Of a stretch of 64,000 nt of DNA, positions 11,051 through 22,900 are shown piece after piece. The DNA comes from Drosophila pseudoobscura. Lineage: Eukaryota > Arthropoda > Insecta > Diptera > Drosophilidae. The position numbers were made by a program, and so were the translations under genes. The notes under the pieces are model-generated. The model was not told the origin of the DNA and did no database searches. It was given only the letters and a program-made list of their open reading frames with translations. Each line of letters begins with the position of its first letter. Within the stretch, counting starts at the first letter, position 1. The stretch covers positions 17,732,001 through 17,796,000 of the forward strand of contig NC_046679.1 of assembly GCF_009870125.1 (NCBI RefSeq), read 5' to 3'.

Positions 11051-14000
11051 TCTTTCAACCTACCACACTTTCCCCCCTCTTGCGCATTTTATCCCTCTCT
11101 CAGTGAACAGATTTTCGAAAATTCTGCGGGAAGGTCAGCCAATTTTTTGTTGTATTTAGCAAACATCTGAGCGCGTAACGCTTTTCTATGTCCTCAACAA
11201 TTGAACACGCTGTCAGGCGACAGGGCACAGCATCCTTTATCCTTTCAGTACATAGGAGCCCAGCTACCCCTTTCCATGATGGCCGTGACAATGACAGCCT
11301 TTTGCCAAAATGTAGCATTTATAAATTTTTCAAATCACACAATTTCCAACGAAAATAAAGAGCTGAGAGGCAACAAAAAAAGGGTGGATATGGGCTTGGG
11401 AGGTGAATGCAAGTCCAGCAGGAGATCCCAGTCATGAGTGGGTCTATGTAGTACCTAAATACATATATAGTTAGACATATGTACATATTATGTATGTGTG
11501 TACCTATGCGTGTATCTTGGCATTATGATTTCCCTTATTGAGATCTTGAAAACCTTTCCTTCACTGACCGACAAGTTGACCACAGGCGACTTCCTAATTA
11601 AACGCACGTGCTTGGGTTTCGTGCCCAGAGGATGTGCGGACAACACCAGGTCGAGCAGGAATCGTGCCGGGCGCTGGTCAAGCGGTCACTCCTGGCTGTC
11701 AAGGGGTTAACTTGTTTGGACACGCGCCACGAAAACCTACAAACAAACAATGAAAATTTATCAAAACGGTAGAGTCAAAATGGGCTGTGGTCAGACACGA
11801 TGGGCAGACCATAACACGATTTGGGAAAACTGGTTTTCCGCCCGAAAAACGCCTGGAAAATGGTGTGAAAATGCACTTAGGCAATAATTAAGCGGTTAAA
11901 CTTCAGAACGGAAATTTGAGGAAATGTAGCGCATTTGTAAAACAAATTACAATTAAAGAACTTGAGTTTCTGGTTTCGCTTTCTGCGCACAAAAAGTTTC
12001 CTTTCTCCCCATTCCGGACGGGTCGTTCAGGCGACCAACGAGTGCCGCCCCTTTAACCCTATTGAAACTCTATACAGCCATCGATCATGATCGCGCTTCC
12101 TTCCGCAAAAATTTCCCACAGTGCAAAAATCGCCAAAAGATTGCGATTGAGATCATGAAACGTAGCCCAGCGAAAAGAAATTTACGAGCGATCAAATAAC
12201 CGAAAACCCCAGGCCAGGTATCAAAGGGTGCAGAGTATTGCAAGAGGTCCTATGCTCCGATCTCGAGTTCAAATGTGTCACGTCTTATGATGTCACTTTT
12301 GCCGAGGCTGCAGCACCAACCCCAATACCCAGTACTGGGTCGAAGATAGTCATCAGCCTTCTTCATCCTCATCCTCATCCTCAGCCCTGATCCTCGCAGG
12401 GTTCACAGTAAATTACGCGTAGAGGTGAAATACAAACAAAAGGAGATCGTCTACTCCTTGCCAAAGGTCTGTCTGAGGTCTCCAACCCTTGCCTGGCAGT
12501 TTTCCTTAGTTTTCCCCCTTTTCTTCTATTTTTTGTGACGAATTTAATGATTTTTGCCTCAAAACTGAAACGATTTTTCATTGACCCGACTGCGGGGTAG
12601 GTTCAGAGTTCGCCTTCGGTTTTTGTTATGCCAGCTTGAACTGCTAAATGCGTTCACCCGTGAAGACTGCTGACTAAGGAGAGGTATCCGGCCTCGACTA
12701 CGGCCTGGTTTTGTGGTTTTTGTGCCGCATTAAGCTGGATTTATGGCATCGAGTGCCGATAGTCATGCAGATTAATGAGAGAGTGTCCCAAAGGTGAACC
12801 GCCATCTTCTGTTCGACTATGCAAAGTTCTGCACTTTAGCACAACCTAAAATTGGAAAAACCGAAACGGACTAGTCGTCATACGTATATGCTCGTACTCA
12901 TACTAAAACGGGCAATATGTGGAATTAGGAATGCCATATTATCTCATTAAGGTAAATATGGTACCAATAAAACACCAATTTCTATCCTTTGAAATACATT
13001 CAGATGAAGGTATGAACTGCATCATATGTAGTTCAAGCTGGACCACTGACAGGTCTTGGCGGTTCCAAGGTATCAATATTAGTGTCTGCATAGTGTTTTA
13101 GCCAAAAAGTTTAAAAACTGACGGACAGAGGACTCTAGAATCAGACAGACGAGCATGGCTATATTGACTCAGTTTTCTGATCTGTCTTCTGATCAAGAAA
13201 ATACTCTTTCATAGTATGCAGATATATAGTTTGTGGGGTCGGAGGTTGCTTCTTCCTGTGCGTTGTAAAAATCTGGTCAAAATCATAATACCCTCTTCTA
13301 GGGTATACACATTCTACCTTTATCTAAAAATGGATATTTCGTAGAAAAAAAAGTGGACCACTCATACAGTAAATATGCAAATGATCGATAGATGCAGCCG
13401 CAGCCACACAACGACAAGAACATAGATTTTTCAAAATAATTTGATGCCACATTTGTATGCCCAAAAGGAAAAAGTTTGATGTGGAAGGGATGGCGGGAGG
13501 TGGGCTCGGAGTTCGTATGGGGAGTAGACCAGCACGCTGACCCAAAATTATAAAGTTACAATAGCGCGGGCAACCCTTTGCTACCCCCGAACGACTTGAA
13601 TTACCAGGGCCCTGCTGCTGGACCACGGACCCTTGGACAGCCGCAGCTCATTGCTTTGCCCATCGCGTTGTCAACTCCGGGTACTGTGCGTGGTGCGCTT
13701 GTTAGCGACGCCGCCCTACAGGGCAACGGCGTGCATATGGGTATTCAAATTTTTTCATGCCCTCCGATGGATTTGACCAAACAAATCCTTTCTAATTTCG
13801 CTTCTGCTCCGAGCCCCGAGTGCTGCGCATGTGCAGCAGATTACTGGTGGACGCTGTGCAGCTTTGGTTCCTTGCAGTCGAGCACGACAAACGGGTTTTG
13901 AATTTCATATGCCGCAGGATGCCAGTTGTCCGTGTGTGCGTGACCCATCCATCAAGGGACGTGGACGATGCGGACGGGCGGAAGCTGCAGAGGGGCAAAA

Positions 14001-14814
14001 ACAACAAGTCATTTGAAGTTTTAATAGATGTTGCATCCTTTTGTTCAGGAAAGTAGCTAAAACTGGTTTCTAGGCAGACCAACCCTCTCCCCTGCCTTGC
14101 CGTGTCTCAAAATTCGAACTGAAATTTTATTTTAATTTTTCCTTTCACATTGGGCAAGTTCTGCCTGGGAAATGTCTTGTGCAAACCCTTTCTTTTTCTG
14201 TAAAATTTACAATTTATTTTGATAGAATTTATCTCTTGCCGCCTAATGAGCACTTTGGGTAATGGTATGTTGGGAAGGCGTTGGGAAATTAAAAGGATTT
14301 TAGAAGTCATAGCTGAAGCCACATAAACAAAGGCGTCGTATATCTACATATTCTTTACGAAGACTTCCCTCTTATAAAAATCACCCACATGTCGGACATA
14401 CCCGAGTCGCTGCCAGATCATTGTTATGTTATGCGTGTGTCAACTAATGAAAAATTTAAAATTCAACCCTTGCCGGCATTATACCAGTGCCCTGTCCGAA
14501 TTATCATTGGTATACTTTGCTCGCCCTTTTGCGGAGCGGGGTCAACATGCGGCGTGCGCTCTACTGGTCAGGAATACGCTTCGCCCCCGGCTACCAGAAT
14601 ACACATTTAACGAATATTTCAAACAATTGTCATGATTTAAAATTGCAAATTCATAAACGTATACGCATGCTTTGTTATGCAAATGTAAGAAATAAAATCG
14701 AATTACTTGAAATTTAAATTGAAGAAGAAACAAATTTGAATTGGGCGCCAACGTTCATATTGAGCTGGTCTCACTAATTATATTAAGCTTACACGTTTTC
14801 CAGCACTAGACTTC

Positions 14815-15710
14815 AGGGGTGCACAACATTTATTTCATCAATTCAAAAACAATTTAGTCTATGTTTTAAATATCACGATGATTGTTGGCATTTTATTGTC
14901 ATCCTACAGAGACCAAAAATAGGTATAAGGAGATATATTACAAGATAAAATCATATGCATAAATATGTCTAAAAATATCAATTAAGGATCTTCATATTAA
15001 ATTAACGAAATAGGGTATACAAAGGCCTTACAAAGGGTATACATGGCGACTGTTGTTTATTTTTTGTTGAACTATTTTAAATAATCCAGTTTAGTAGAAT
15101 ATTGATTCATTAATCGGATAAAATTATGTGGGCATGGCTAAATGTTCTGTATAGCTGGTAATATTCGATGGAATAAAGAATTGAGCAATTGGAACGATAC
15201 TCGTTTGTTTATGCTACTGTTGTATGAGCAAAAGTGCCTTGTGCGTCTGCGTACAGTGGCTTCGAATAACAGTAAGTCCTGATGTCACAGGGCACTCCCA
15301 AAACCAACCGCTGATCCTCGGCTATTCCGTGCTTTCCACCTTCTTCGCATTTACAGTAAAAGTCGAGCCACAGAGCCCGCAGTTGCGATGCCGAAACGAC
15401 GAAACCCGCGTCATGCGATAGTATCGATAACGCCTCGCATGTAATTTTATTTGTCCCAAGTACAACACAACAAGGCAAAACTTCCCATCTCTAAGAAAGT
15501 ATAATGATATTTACAAATTCTTTGAAAAAGAAAACATCAGCGCGTACCAAACACTAATTGACTCGACGAAATTGATGTAAAGCTATAAACAGTACTCCAA
15601 CATCTTCAATTCCTTGACTTGGCAATTTCCACCTTCAAAAGGCGGGCGGCCAAATAATCCCACGCTACGCACGTGTAGAATGGTAACAAACACTCAAAAA
15701 AATAAAAATA
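14815..15710 (+). repeat. left arm of the inverted duplication flanking the six-gene block
   Basis: The arm reappears in reverse complement at about 29160-30140. The core from about 15006 to 15695 is conserved with few changes, including the blocks GCCGAGGATCAGCGGTTG (minus strand), TATCGATA, and AAAGGCGGGCGGCCAAATAA. The outer part, 14815-15005, is more diverged and lacks an insertion of about 60 bases found in the other arm near 29900-29960. The inner end stops in an A-rich tract about 45 bases before the CG1239 start codon, so the arm holds the promoter of that gene. Confidence 0.85.
15422..15429. promoter_or_regulatory. DRE motif TATCGATA, upstream of CG1239
   Basis: Perfect 8-base DRE, the DREF-binding core promoter element common at Drosophila housekeeping genes. 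It lies about 330 bases before the CG1239 start codon, inside the left repeat arm. The matching motif sits in the other arm in front of Dcps. Confidence 0.6.
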
Positions 15711-15753
15711 TAACCACCATTTGGCTTTGTTTTAAAACTTAGTAGATTTCACC

Positions 15754-16730
15754 ATGGAAGTGGAAAACAATAACAACACGCAGCTACCTGCAAATACACC
15801 AGAAAAGTGTCCCGAGAAGAGAAAAGCTACCTTCGATGACAAGCCACTGGAAATCAAAAGACTGAAAGAGGACTGCTCCGAGGTGGAGACTACACCTCGG
15901 CCTCCACCGCAGAGCCCAAAAAAGCGCTTGCAACTAGACGGAAAACCTCAAAACAACAGAACCAAGCGCAACAAAGATCTTAATTTCTTGTATGGTAACT
16001 ACAAGCACTACTACGGGAAGCGCATACTAGATAAGGACTTCCACGACATACGCTTGGATGTGCTGGGCACTCAGCCGGAGCTTTTCCGCGACAAGCAGTT
16101 GCTCGACATCGGCTGCAATTCTGGGCATCTGTCCATTGAAATTTGCAAAAAGTTCAATGCCAAGAGTCTCGTCGGCCTGGACATTGACCGCGGTCTTGTG
16201 AAGGATGCTCAAATGACCATTAGCTCCTTGAAGCACCTGACGCCTCCAGGGTCTAGGTTTCCTTACAATGTGAAATTTTTGCATGGCAACTATGTCCTGG
16301 ATGACGATGTACTACTGGAGATAGAGCGTCCCCAGTTCGATGTGATATTGTGTCTCTCAGTCACTAAGTGGATTCACCTTAACTTCTGTGATGCTGGCCT
16401 GAAGCAGGCTTTCCGCCGCATGTTCTTGCAGCTGCGGCCGGACGGAAAACTCATCCTAGAGCCTCAATCTTTTGATGGCTACAGGAGACGTAAAAAAATA
16501 TCTGTAAGTGAGTGCATATTTCTCGTAAATGGTAATCATTCACTTTCAAAGTACTTCACATTTAGGAGAACATCCGAGAAAACTACAATTCCATCAAATT
16601 CCGACCAGACCAATTCCCTGAATATCTGCTCAGTCCAGAGGTGGGCTTTGCCAGTATGGAGCTAATGGGCATACCTGAACACTGCAAAACTGGATTCAAG
16701 CGACCCATTCAAATATTTAAAAAAGTGTAG
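15754..16730 (+). CDS. CG1239: Bin3/MePCE-family RNA methyltransferase
   Basis: Two exons, 15754-16503 and 16566-16730, joined in phase 0 across a 62-nt GTAAGT...TTTAG intron, giving 304 residues. The start is ACCATGG. A charged, low-complexity N-terminus (about 1-75) precedes the signature GNYKHYYGKR (81-90), the SAM-binding motif LLDIGCNSG (116-124) and the family hallmark LSVTKWIHLN (201-210). Exon 2 adds the typical tail ending GFKRPIQIF. Bin3/MePCE enzymes use SAM to methylate the 5' gamma-phosphate of small RNAs such as 7SK or of pre-miRNA ends. Which RNA this short paralogue acts on cannot be told. The gene reads out of the left repeat arm and converges on CG2100, with stops 134 bases apart. 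The family call is firm and the gene symbol is recalled from fly annotation. Confidence 0.9.
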
Positions 16731-16758
16731 TTATTTGATGCCAACCGGAATAAGCTCA

Positions 16759-16764
16759 AATAAA
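16759..16764 (+). terminator. poly(A) signal of CG1239
   Basis: AATAAA 29 bases after the stop codon, consistent with a very short 3' UTR. A second AATAAA lies near 16833. Confidence 0.6.
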
Positions 16765-16864
16765 AGGTGATTGTATAGTTTCCAGAAAAGCACTTCATTA
16801 ACAGGAGGATTTTAGGTAAAGCTATATACAGAAAATAAATTTAGATTATTGATTACAGATCGTG

Positions 16865-18376
16865 CTACTGAGTTCGTTTCTTTTTGCTTGGTGCACCTGT
16901 AGGTGGCTGTAGTTTCTCTAAAATCTGTGGAATCTTCTCCAGTAACTGACCAGAGGTTAGCTGGAAGTCGCTATCTGCCCACATAAGACGCAACAGTGAT
17001 AGACCAGTGCCAATATTCTTGCCAGAAAGTCCATGATCCTTGAGTATATTGCCGTTGAGGGGGAAACTGGGGGTAGACCATGCCTTCAATTGATTGTAGA
17101 GATCCACTTTGCGGGTATACTTGAGAAGTTGCTCGACGTAATCGCGCTTGGCGTACGGCTGCAGGCATAGTTTTTGATAATCGCGTAGGGTAGTATACTC
17201 CGAGTCCACCTGGAAAACAAGCATTTTAATAAGATATCTTTAACCGGGAGTGAGCGTTGTATTTACCCTCGTTCGCTGCTGTGTAATAAACAAAGCCAGA
17301 TCCCTTTCGAAAGCGGACAGCTTTAAGCGCTCGTGCAGCATCATAGCCTCTTCAACAGAGTGAAGCAACCCCGTCATGTACAAAATGGGATAGTGGGGCT
17401 TCTCAAAAATGTCCAAGGTTTCACAAAGGATTTGAAATTCGTTCAAATTGGGCTTAACAGGAAGCCCGCAATGCTGAAACAGGTTGCAGCGGTGCATCTC
17501 CAACACCAGCTCGTTTCCGTAATTTCCCACAATAATCTTTTGCAGCTCTGACCAAATTCGCTCACCGCTGATCCTTGCCAAACCTTCAGCGTTTTTCTTG
17601 ATGGCGGCCAAGGTGCTGGGATCATGACTTTCTGCATCTTTTGCTATGCGTCCATAAAAGCGAAAGTAGCGCAAAATGCGCAAGTAGTCCTCATTGATTC
17701 GTATGTCAGCATCACCAACAAAAACAACGCGACGCTGCTGCAAATCATCGTAGCCATAAAAGTAGTCATAAACAGTGCCATCAAAGCCGAGGAACATAGA
17801 GTTTATAGTCAAGTCACGACGGTTCGCATCCAGTTGCCAGTCGGTAGTGAAAACGACGTCCGCGTGTCGGCCATTGGTGCGGACGTCGATGCGCAAAGTG
17901 GTAACTTCGAAGTTCTCCTTGCCATTGATCCGCGGAGTAATGGTTCCATGCTTCTCGCCCTTGGAGTTGATCATACGCACGTTTTCCTTGGTAAACATAT
18001 CCTTCATCTGATCTGGCGTGGCTGTGGTCGCGAAGTCAATGTCCTTTGGCTTGATACCCATTATAATGTCGCGGACGGCTCCGCCGGCAATTCTTATCTC
18101 ATAGTCATACTTCTTGAAGAGGGACACCAACGAGTCCACTTCCGGAGTAAAAATGCCATGGAACTCGGGAGTATCTACCTTCGTGAACGCAGGGTCCGCA
18201 CGCATTCTCGGTGGCTTTCCAAGCTGTGAGACCATTTCGGCTGACAGCTCCTTTGGTGGAGTAGACGGCCCCATTCGACTGGCCCGTGTATTCAACCCGC
18301 GTTGATGTGAGGCAATAGCTACAGGAATAATACGTACTTGTTTGATCAGCTTTGCAATATTACGAATGCCATGCAT
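16865..18376 (-). CDS. CG2100: mitochondrial/nuclear CCA-adding tRNA nucleotidyltransferase
   Basis: Two minus-strand exons, 18376-17267 and 17209-16865, join in phase 0 over a 57-nt intron to give 484 residues. The first ATG opens an arginine/lysine-rich, acid-poor stretch of about 40 residues, which suits a mitochondrial presequence. A second in-frame ATG at residue 35 could give a non-mitochondrial form. The catalytic domain shows IAGGAVRD and KPKDIDFATTA, the nucleotidyltransferase motif with the metal-binding DxD-type acids, then RRDLTINSMF and EDYLRILRYFRFYGRI of the class II CCA enzymes (TRNT1). It adds CCA to tRNA 3' ends. The last exon is lysine-rich at its end. It is head-to-head with CG1236, with start codons 358 bases apart. 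Confidence 0.92.
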
Positions 18377-18734
18377 CGAGAACTTTTTGACCGGTAACAA
18401 CAAGGTTGCTATTTTTTGTTTGGCGTTTCACGATGATGTTTTGTTCGGTGTTGCCAGATAGCATAAATCAACAAAACAGCTAGATTGACAGAAATCAAAA
18501 TCATGTTTACACCTGGCATTGAACGAATTTATGGGTGTAATGCATTCAATTAGATGTAGATATGTAACTAGAATATAAGAGGATAGCGAGCAGGAATTTG
18601 TGTTGAATTTTTCCCCTCTCCTTGTTTTGAAAAAAGCTAGATCTGACGAGAAAAGAGCTTAATTGACAACACTGTACCGGGCTGAAACCTGTTACTTGGT
18701 TGGCACTCTTTGTAGTTTTCAAACTTCTTTATTA
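18377..18734. promoter_or_regulatory. divergent promoter region CG2100/CG1236
   Basis: The 358 bases between two opposed start codons must hold both 5' UTRs and promoters. No perfect DRE or TATA box is evident, and there is nothing else of note. Confidence 0.5.
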
Positions 18735-19845
18735 ATGCAACCACGATTGCTATTGACACAAAGCATAAAGCTGTTGCCGGTATTACGATTACGTGGAACA
18801 AGAACAATGAGCTCAATACCAAGAGTGTATGTGACTCGACCAGATGTTGATGCCAGCGGTCTGGAATTGCTGCGTAAGAGGTGGTCTAGTAATCTGCTGA
18901 GATAAAATTCATATTTAATTAATAGACTATTTATCTTTCAGTTGCAATGTAAGCACTTGGAAGGAAGCTCTGCCCGTGCCTCGGGAAGTACTGCTTCGTG
19001 AGGTTGCGGGTTGTGAGGCCGTTTACTGCGCTCTTACAGACAAGATCGATGCAGAGGTATTGGATGCTGCCGGCTCTCAGCTAAAGTGCGTGTCCACCAT
19101 CTCAGTGGGCTATGAGCATATCGACGTAGAGGAGTGCAGGAAACGTGGCATACGAGTGGGCTTTACTCCGGATGTGCTGACCGATGCCACGGCGGAGTTG
19201 ACGCTCGCGCTACTGCTGGCTACCAATCGACGTCTGTTTGAGGCGAGTAAGCAAGTCTACAACGGCGGCTGGAAGTCCTGGGCGCCCATGTGGATGTGTG
19301 GTCAGGGCCTGAAGGGGTCGCGGGTGGGGCTCTTGGGCTTTGGACGCATTGGTCAGGAGATAGCAGCGCGAATTTTTCCTTTCAAGCCAGCAGAGATAAC
19401 CTACACGACCCGCACGGCTCGGCCCCAAGAGGCGGCAGCGGTGAACGGCCGTCATGTGGACTTTGACGAAATGCTGCGAAACTCCGATTTTATCGTGGCC
19501 TGCTGTGCTTTGACCCCGGAAACCAAGGAGATCTTTAACGCTGGCGCTTTTAAGAAGATGAAACCCAATTGCATTTTTATAAATACTGCGCGTGGTGGGG
19601 TTGTTGACCAAAAGGCTTTGCATGAAGCACTAGAATCCAAACGTATTCTAGCTGCCGGCTTGGATGTGACCACACCAGAGCCACTGCCTCTTGATGATCC
19701 TCTTCTTAAATTGGATAATGTGGTCATATTGCCTCATATTGGAAGCGCCGATATCGAAACACGCAAGGAAATGTCGCGCATCACTGCGAGAAATATCCTG
19801 GCTGCCCTCACAGGAGGAAAAATGGAAGCCGAAGTAACAGTCTAA
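18735..19845 (+). CDS. CG1236: glyoxylate/hydroxypyruvate reductase (D-2-hydroxyacid dehydrogenase)
   Basis: Exons 18735-18880 and 18942-19845 give 349 residues. The splice restores the reading LLRKSCNVSTWKEALP across a 61-nt intron whose donor, GTGGTC, is weak. A better-looking GTAAGA 8 bases upstream would break the frame. The first 25 residues are basic and hydrophobic, a likely mitochondrial presequence. A later ATG (MSSIPRVYV) could start a cytosolic form. Domain marks are the Rossmann loop GLLGFGRIGQ, the INTARGGVVD segment, and LPHIGSAD carrying the catalytic histidine. The family (GRHPR) reduces glyoxylate and hydroxypyruvate with NADPH. The stop lies 78 bases from the convergent Symplekin stop. 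ATTAAA at 19860-19865 is the likely poly(A) signal. Confidence 0.92.
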
Positions 19846-19859
19846 TATTTTTCTTATTC

Positions 19860-19865
19860 ATTAAA
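19860..19865 (+). terminator. poly(A) signal ATTAAA of CG1236
   Basis: It lies 14 bases past the stop codon, in the 78-base gap between convergent stops, so the CG1236 and Symplekin 3' ends probably overlap. Confidence 0.5.
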
Positions 19866-19923
19866 GTTAAAAATCTAATCTGTATCCAAACAAAACAATT
19901 AATATTTCGCCTCGTGATACACC

Positions 19924-22900
19924 CTATTCCTCCCCAGGTGGCAAGGGCTGGTTAAGATCGCTAGAGACTGGTGCGGGAACGGGCAAGGGCGTCAGAGACG
20001 TCAGCACGGGCACTGTGGAAATCACGCAGATGTCTGAGGGGTCCTGCACCTCTTTTTTAATCTGATCCGCAGACATGTAGCCGCCACTTTCGTCCTGCGA
20101 ATACAGATTATTAAAGAAATCTTTATGAAAGGGGAAAAATACTCTTTACCGTGATGAAGACATCTACCGCCTTTCCTGAGATGATGTCCATGATCTGCTG
20201 TGTAATCCCACTACCATTCATCGGTTCATCCTGCACGCTCTCTGCATACTCTAGCAAAGCAGGTCGCAGGTCTGGGCACTGCTGGAGCGCGTCCTGAAGT
20301 TGCGCTGGCGGAAGGTTTAATAGAATCGGCAGCGACTGTGGCTTAAGGCGCTGCACCGTCTTGAGGAACCCCTCCCAGATGACCTTCTGTCGCCAAACCT
20401 GCTTCATTATTAACCTCTGCAGCAGATTCAGCAAAAAGTTAGATAGTCGCGGATAGAGCGTTAGACTCTGGATCGTTGTTCGCATCATCAGGGTTGGCAA
20501 TGGAACAACTTCCACTAGTTGCTGAAGGACGGCCATGAGTACCTCCTGCGTGTACAACTCTCGCTCGCCCAGACATAGTGACGTAGCCTTTACTATGGAC
20601 TTTAGATCACAAACATTCGTATCGATGGTGTGAAGGGCCACCAGGAGATCAGTGGGCGACAGAGCCATCGTCTGATGGGCAAACTCGGCCCCAATGCCGA
20701 GCAGCCGATTGAACACCTCCTTGACAACGGCAGGATTCAATTTAATCAGTTTGGGCAACACGCTGATCAGTTCGGAGCGGGACAAACCACTCAGCACGGG
20801 TATCATAACACGCACATCCTGCAACCTTTTCTGGTAAAGGTCCCGCACTCGTCGCACCAGATCCACAGGTGGTGTCGGCACCCGCTCTGTTAGTATATAG
20901 ATGATGCGGATCACAAGGGTTTCCATTCCCTTTGGGCAGTCCTCTATTAACTGTAGAAGGGTAGGATTCTCCACACCAAGCTTCTTTACGGGAATGTCCA
21001 GACTGCGCAAGATCGTGCGTTTCAGCTCCGCGGAAGTGGTCACAAAAACTTGGCATACTTTCTCAACGTAAACTATAATAAGAGGAACGAGAACGAGATT
21101 CACTTTATATGCTTATTTTGAACTAATTGTTTGAAATCCTCACTTACCTTCCGGTTTGTAGGGCAACAGCGTGAGAGCCAGGCCCAGACACACCTTGGTG
21201 GTGTCCTCGCGCCAGTCTGTCTCGGCGGTGGGCCTGCCAAAGTCCTGTGAGAAAATAGAGGACGGGGGCCTCTCCTGCTCAAGAAATTGTAGCCATTCTA
21301 GAGCAAACTCATCGATCCGTGCTGGCAGAATCTTGTGCACATGGTATAGGTCGACCAAGTGGCTCAGAGAACGGTCTCGCAGATCAGCACGTTCGTGTAC
21401 AGAAAAATTGAGTAGAATTCGTATAAAGCGGTTTTTTCGCGGAGGCCTTAGTACGGCCAGATCTTTGATCAGATCCAGACCATGCTGTGAAAACTCATCG
21501 ACCAGACTTAGCTGGACCAGGTCCCCCACGACATCTTCTGGTAAGATTGGCGCCTCCAGATACACACGGCGGAGGAGAATTATCTTCTCCTTATGCTCAC
21601 AGCGCTCGCCAATTCCGAAAATGAGCTGATTTAACAGCTCATTGTAGGCATGATCTGGGCGATTCTCTCTCTTGACATAGGTGTGCCTGGTAAAACCCTG
21701 CAGCAGGGAGTACTCCTCGAAGAGCCAGGAGAAGGCAAGATCTATGCGCTGTTTGACGTCCTCTAGAATAAACTCCATGATTCCGTAGCGCACATTATCT
21801 GGAAATGTGGCCGCTATGACAGTTACCAGCTTGCGGCGCTTGGAAGACACTCCCCCCTTGACGCACTGCCGTTCCGAGTTCAGTATTCGCTTGACTGCAT
21901 CCACCAGGAACTTTTCCTTTACGTTGCGGGGAAGGGGTTTGGTAATCTCCTGCAGCTTCAGCGTCTTGGCGCGCTCTTTCATCCGCTCAATGACAGTCTG
22001 TTCGCCCTTAGCCCTTTCCATGGTCTCGCGCAACTTCTTCGTGGCCTCTTCCTTGCGCTGCAGCTCTTCCTCGCTCAACTTGCGATCCGATTCTTCATCC
22101 ACGTCCATTGGTGTGACCTGAGGAGCTTCAGAGGTAGTAGATACTTCTCGACTCTTCTTGGCTCTCATGGGTGGCTCCTTGCTGAAGGTAGCAGCGCCTG
22201 GACCCAGGCGATTTTCTGTAAGCTGCTCACCAAAGATCCGCGATATGTTGCTGACCTGCTGCTGCAGAGACATTTGTTTGATGGGCGTATACTCGGTGAG
22301 AAACTTTTGAGGGACCTCCACTGGCAGTCCAGGCAGAAACTCCACCACCAAGCTGACCACCACCTCTGGAGCGCGGAAATGTTCGGCCAGGAATTTTTCG
22401 TTGACCCTGGTGGACTTCTGTCGCTGGCGCTCTAGCTCTTCCTCGTCGAGTTCCAGTTCCCGCGTCTCCTGCTCACGCTGCTCGCTGGCGATCCGCGCTT
22501 TTTTCGCCAGACTCTGGGCCGCGTTTTCTAAAATGCGCTTTTGTCGTCGAGCCGTTTCCTGCTTATCCATCTTGGGTATTAGTTTCTGTATCTCATTGGA
22601 CGTGGAACCCAAGTCCATAAGCATGCCTCGTATCGTGGCAGAGAACTCATAGGCTCCTTTGTTCTTCAGCAGCGTCTGTAGCTGCATCTTGAGGCTTTTG
22701 CGGACTGAGCTCACCTGGGAGTCGGTGAGTGTGGGCGGAAGATTTGCATTGAGCTGCTTGAAGGCCTCCACCACAGCTCCCATGAAAACGGGTCGCATTT
22801 TGGCCACTGTACACAGGCTGCTGGTACAGGCAATCAGGTTCACAGAAGATATGTGCGTTGTGCCGTGGAACTGCAGCATGATGTCGAATATGTTGGTACC

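Larger units (their letters stand above)
5676..14814. other. gene-poor region, no convincing gene
   Basis: About 9 kb with no recognisable protein-coding gene. It contains scattered octamer motifs (5768, 5822, 8005, 10160, 10278, 13373, 14677), a CT microsatellite at about 11025-11050, a CATCCT tandem run at about 12364-12382, and a GC-richer island at about 13560-13990. Two overlapping open frames on opposite strands occur at about 8935-9579. They have no recognised domain, and I treat them as probably non-coding. The DNA could be intergenic, regulatory, or an intron of a gene lying outside the window. Confidence 0.5.

Noticed and set aside
15187-15200. AATTGGAACGATAC, identical to part of U6 snRNA
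   Set aside because: Only 14 bases match. The rest of U6 and its promoter are absent, and the other repeat arm has a mismatch here.
15209-15478. 89-codon minus-strand frame, also present in the other arm at 29415
   Set aside because: It overlaps a promoter-like region with a DRE and has no recognised domain. The other copy ends earlier at a stop codon, so coding is unlikely.
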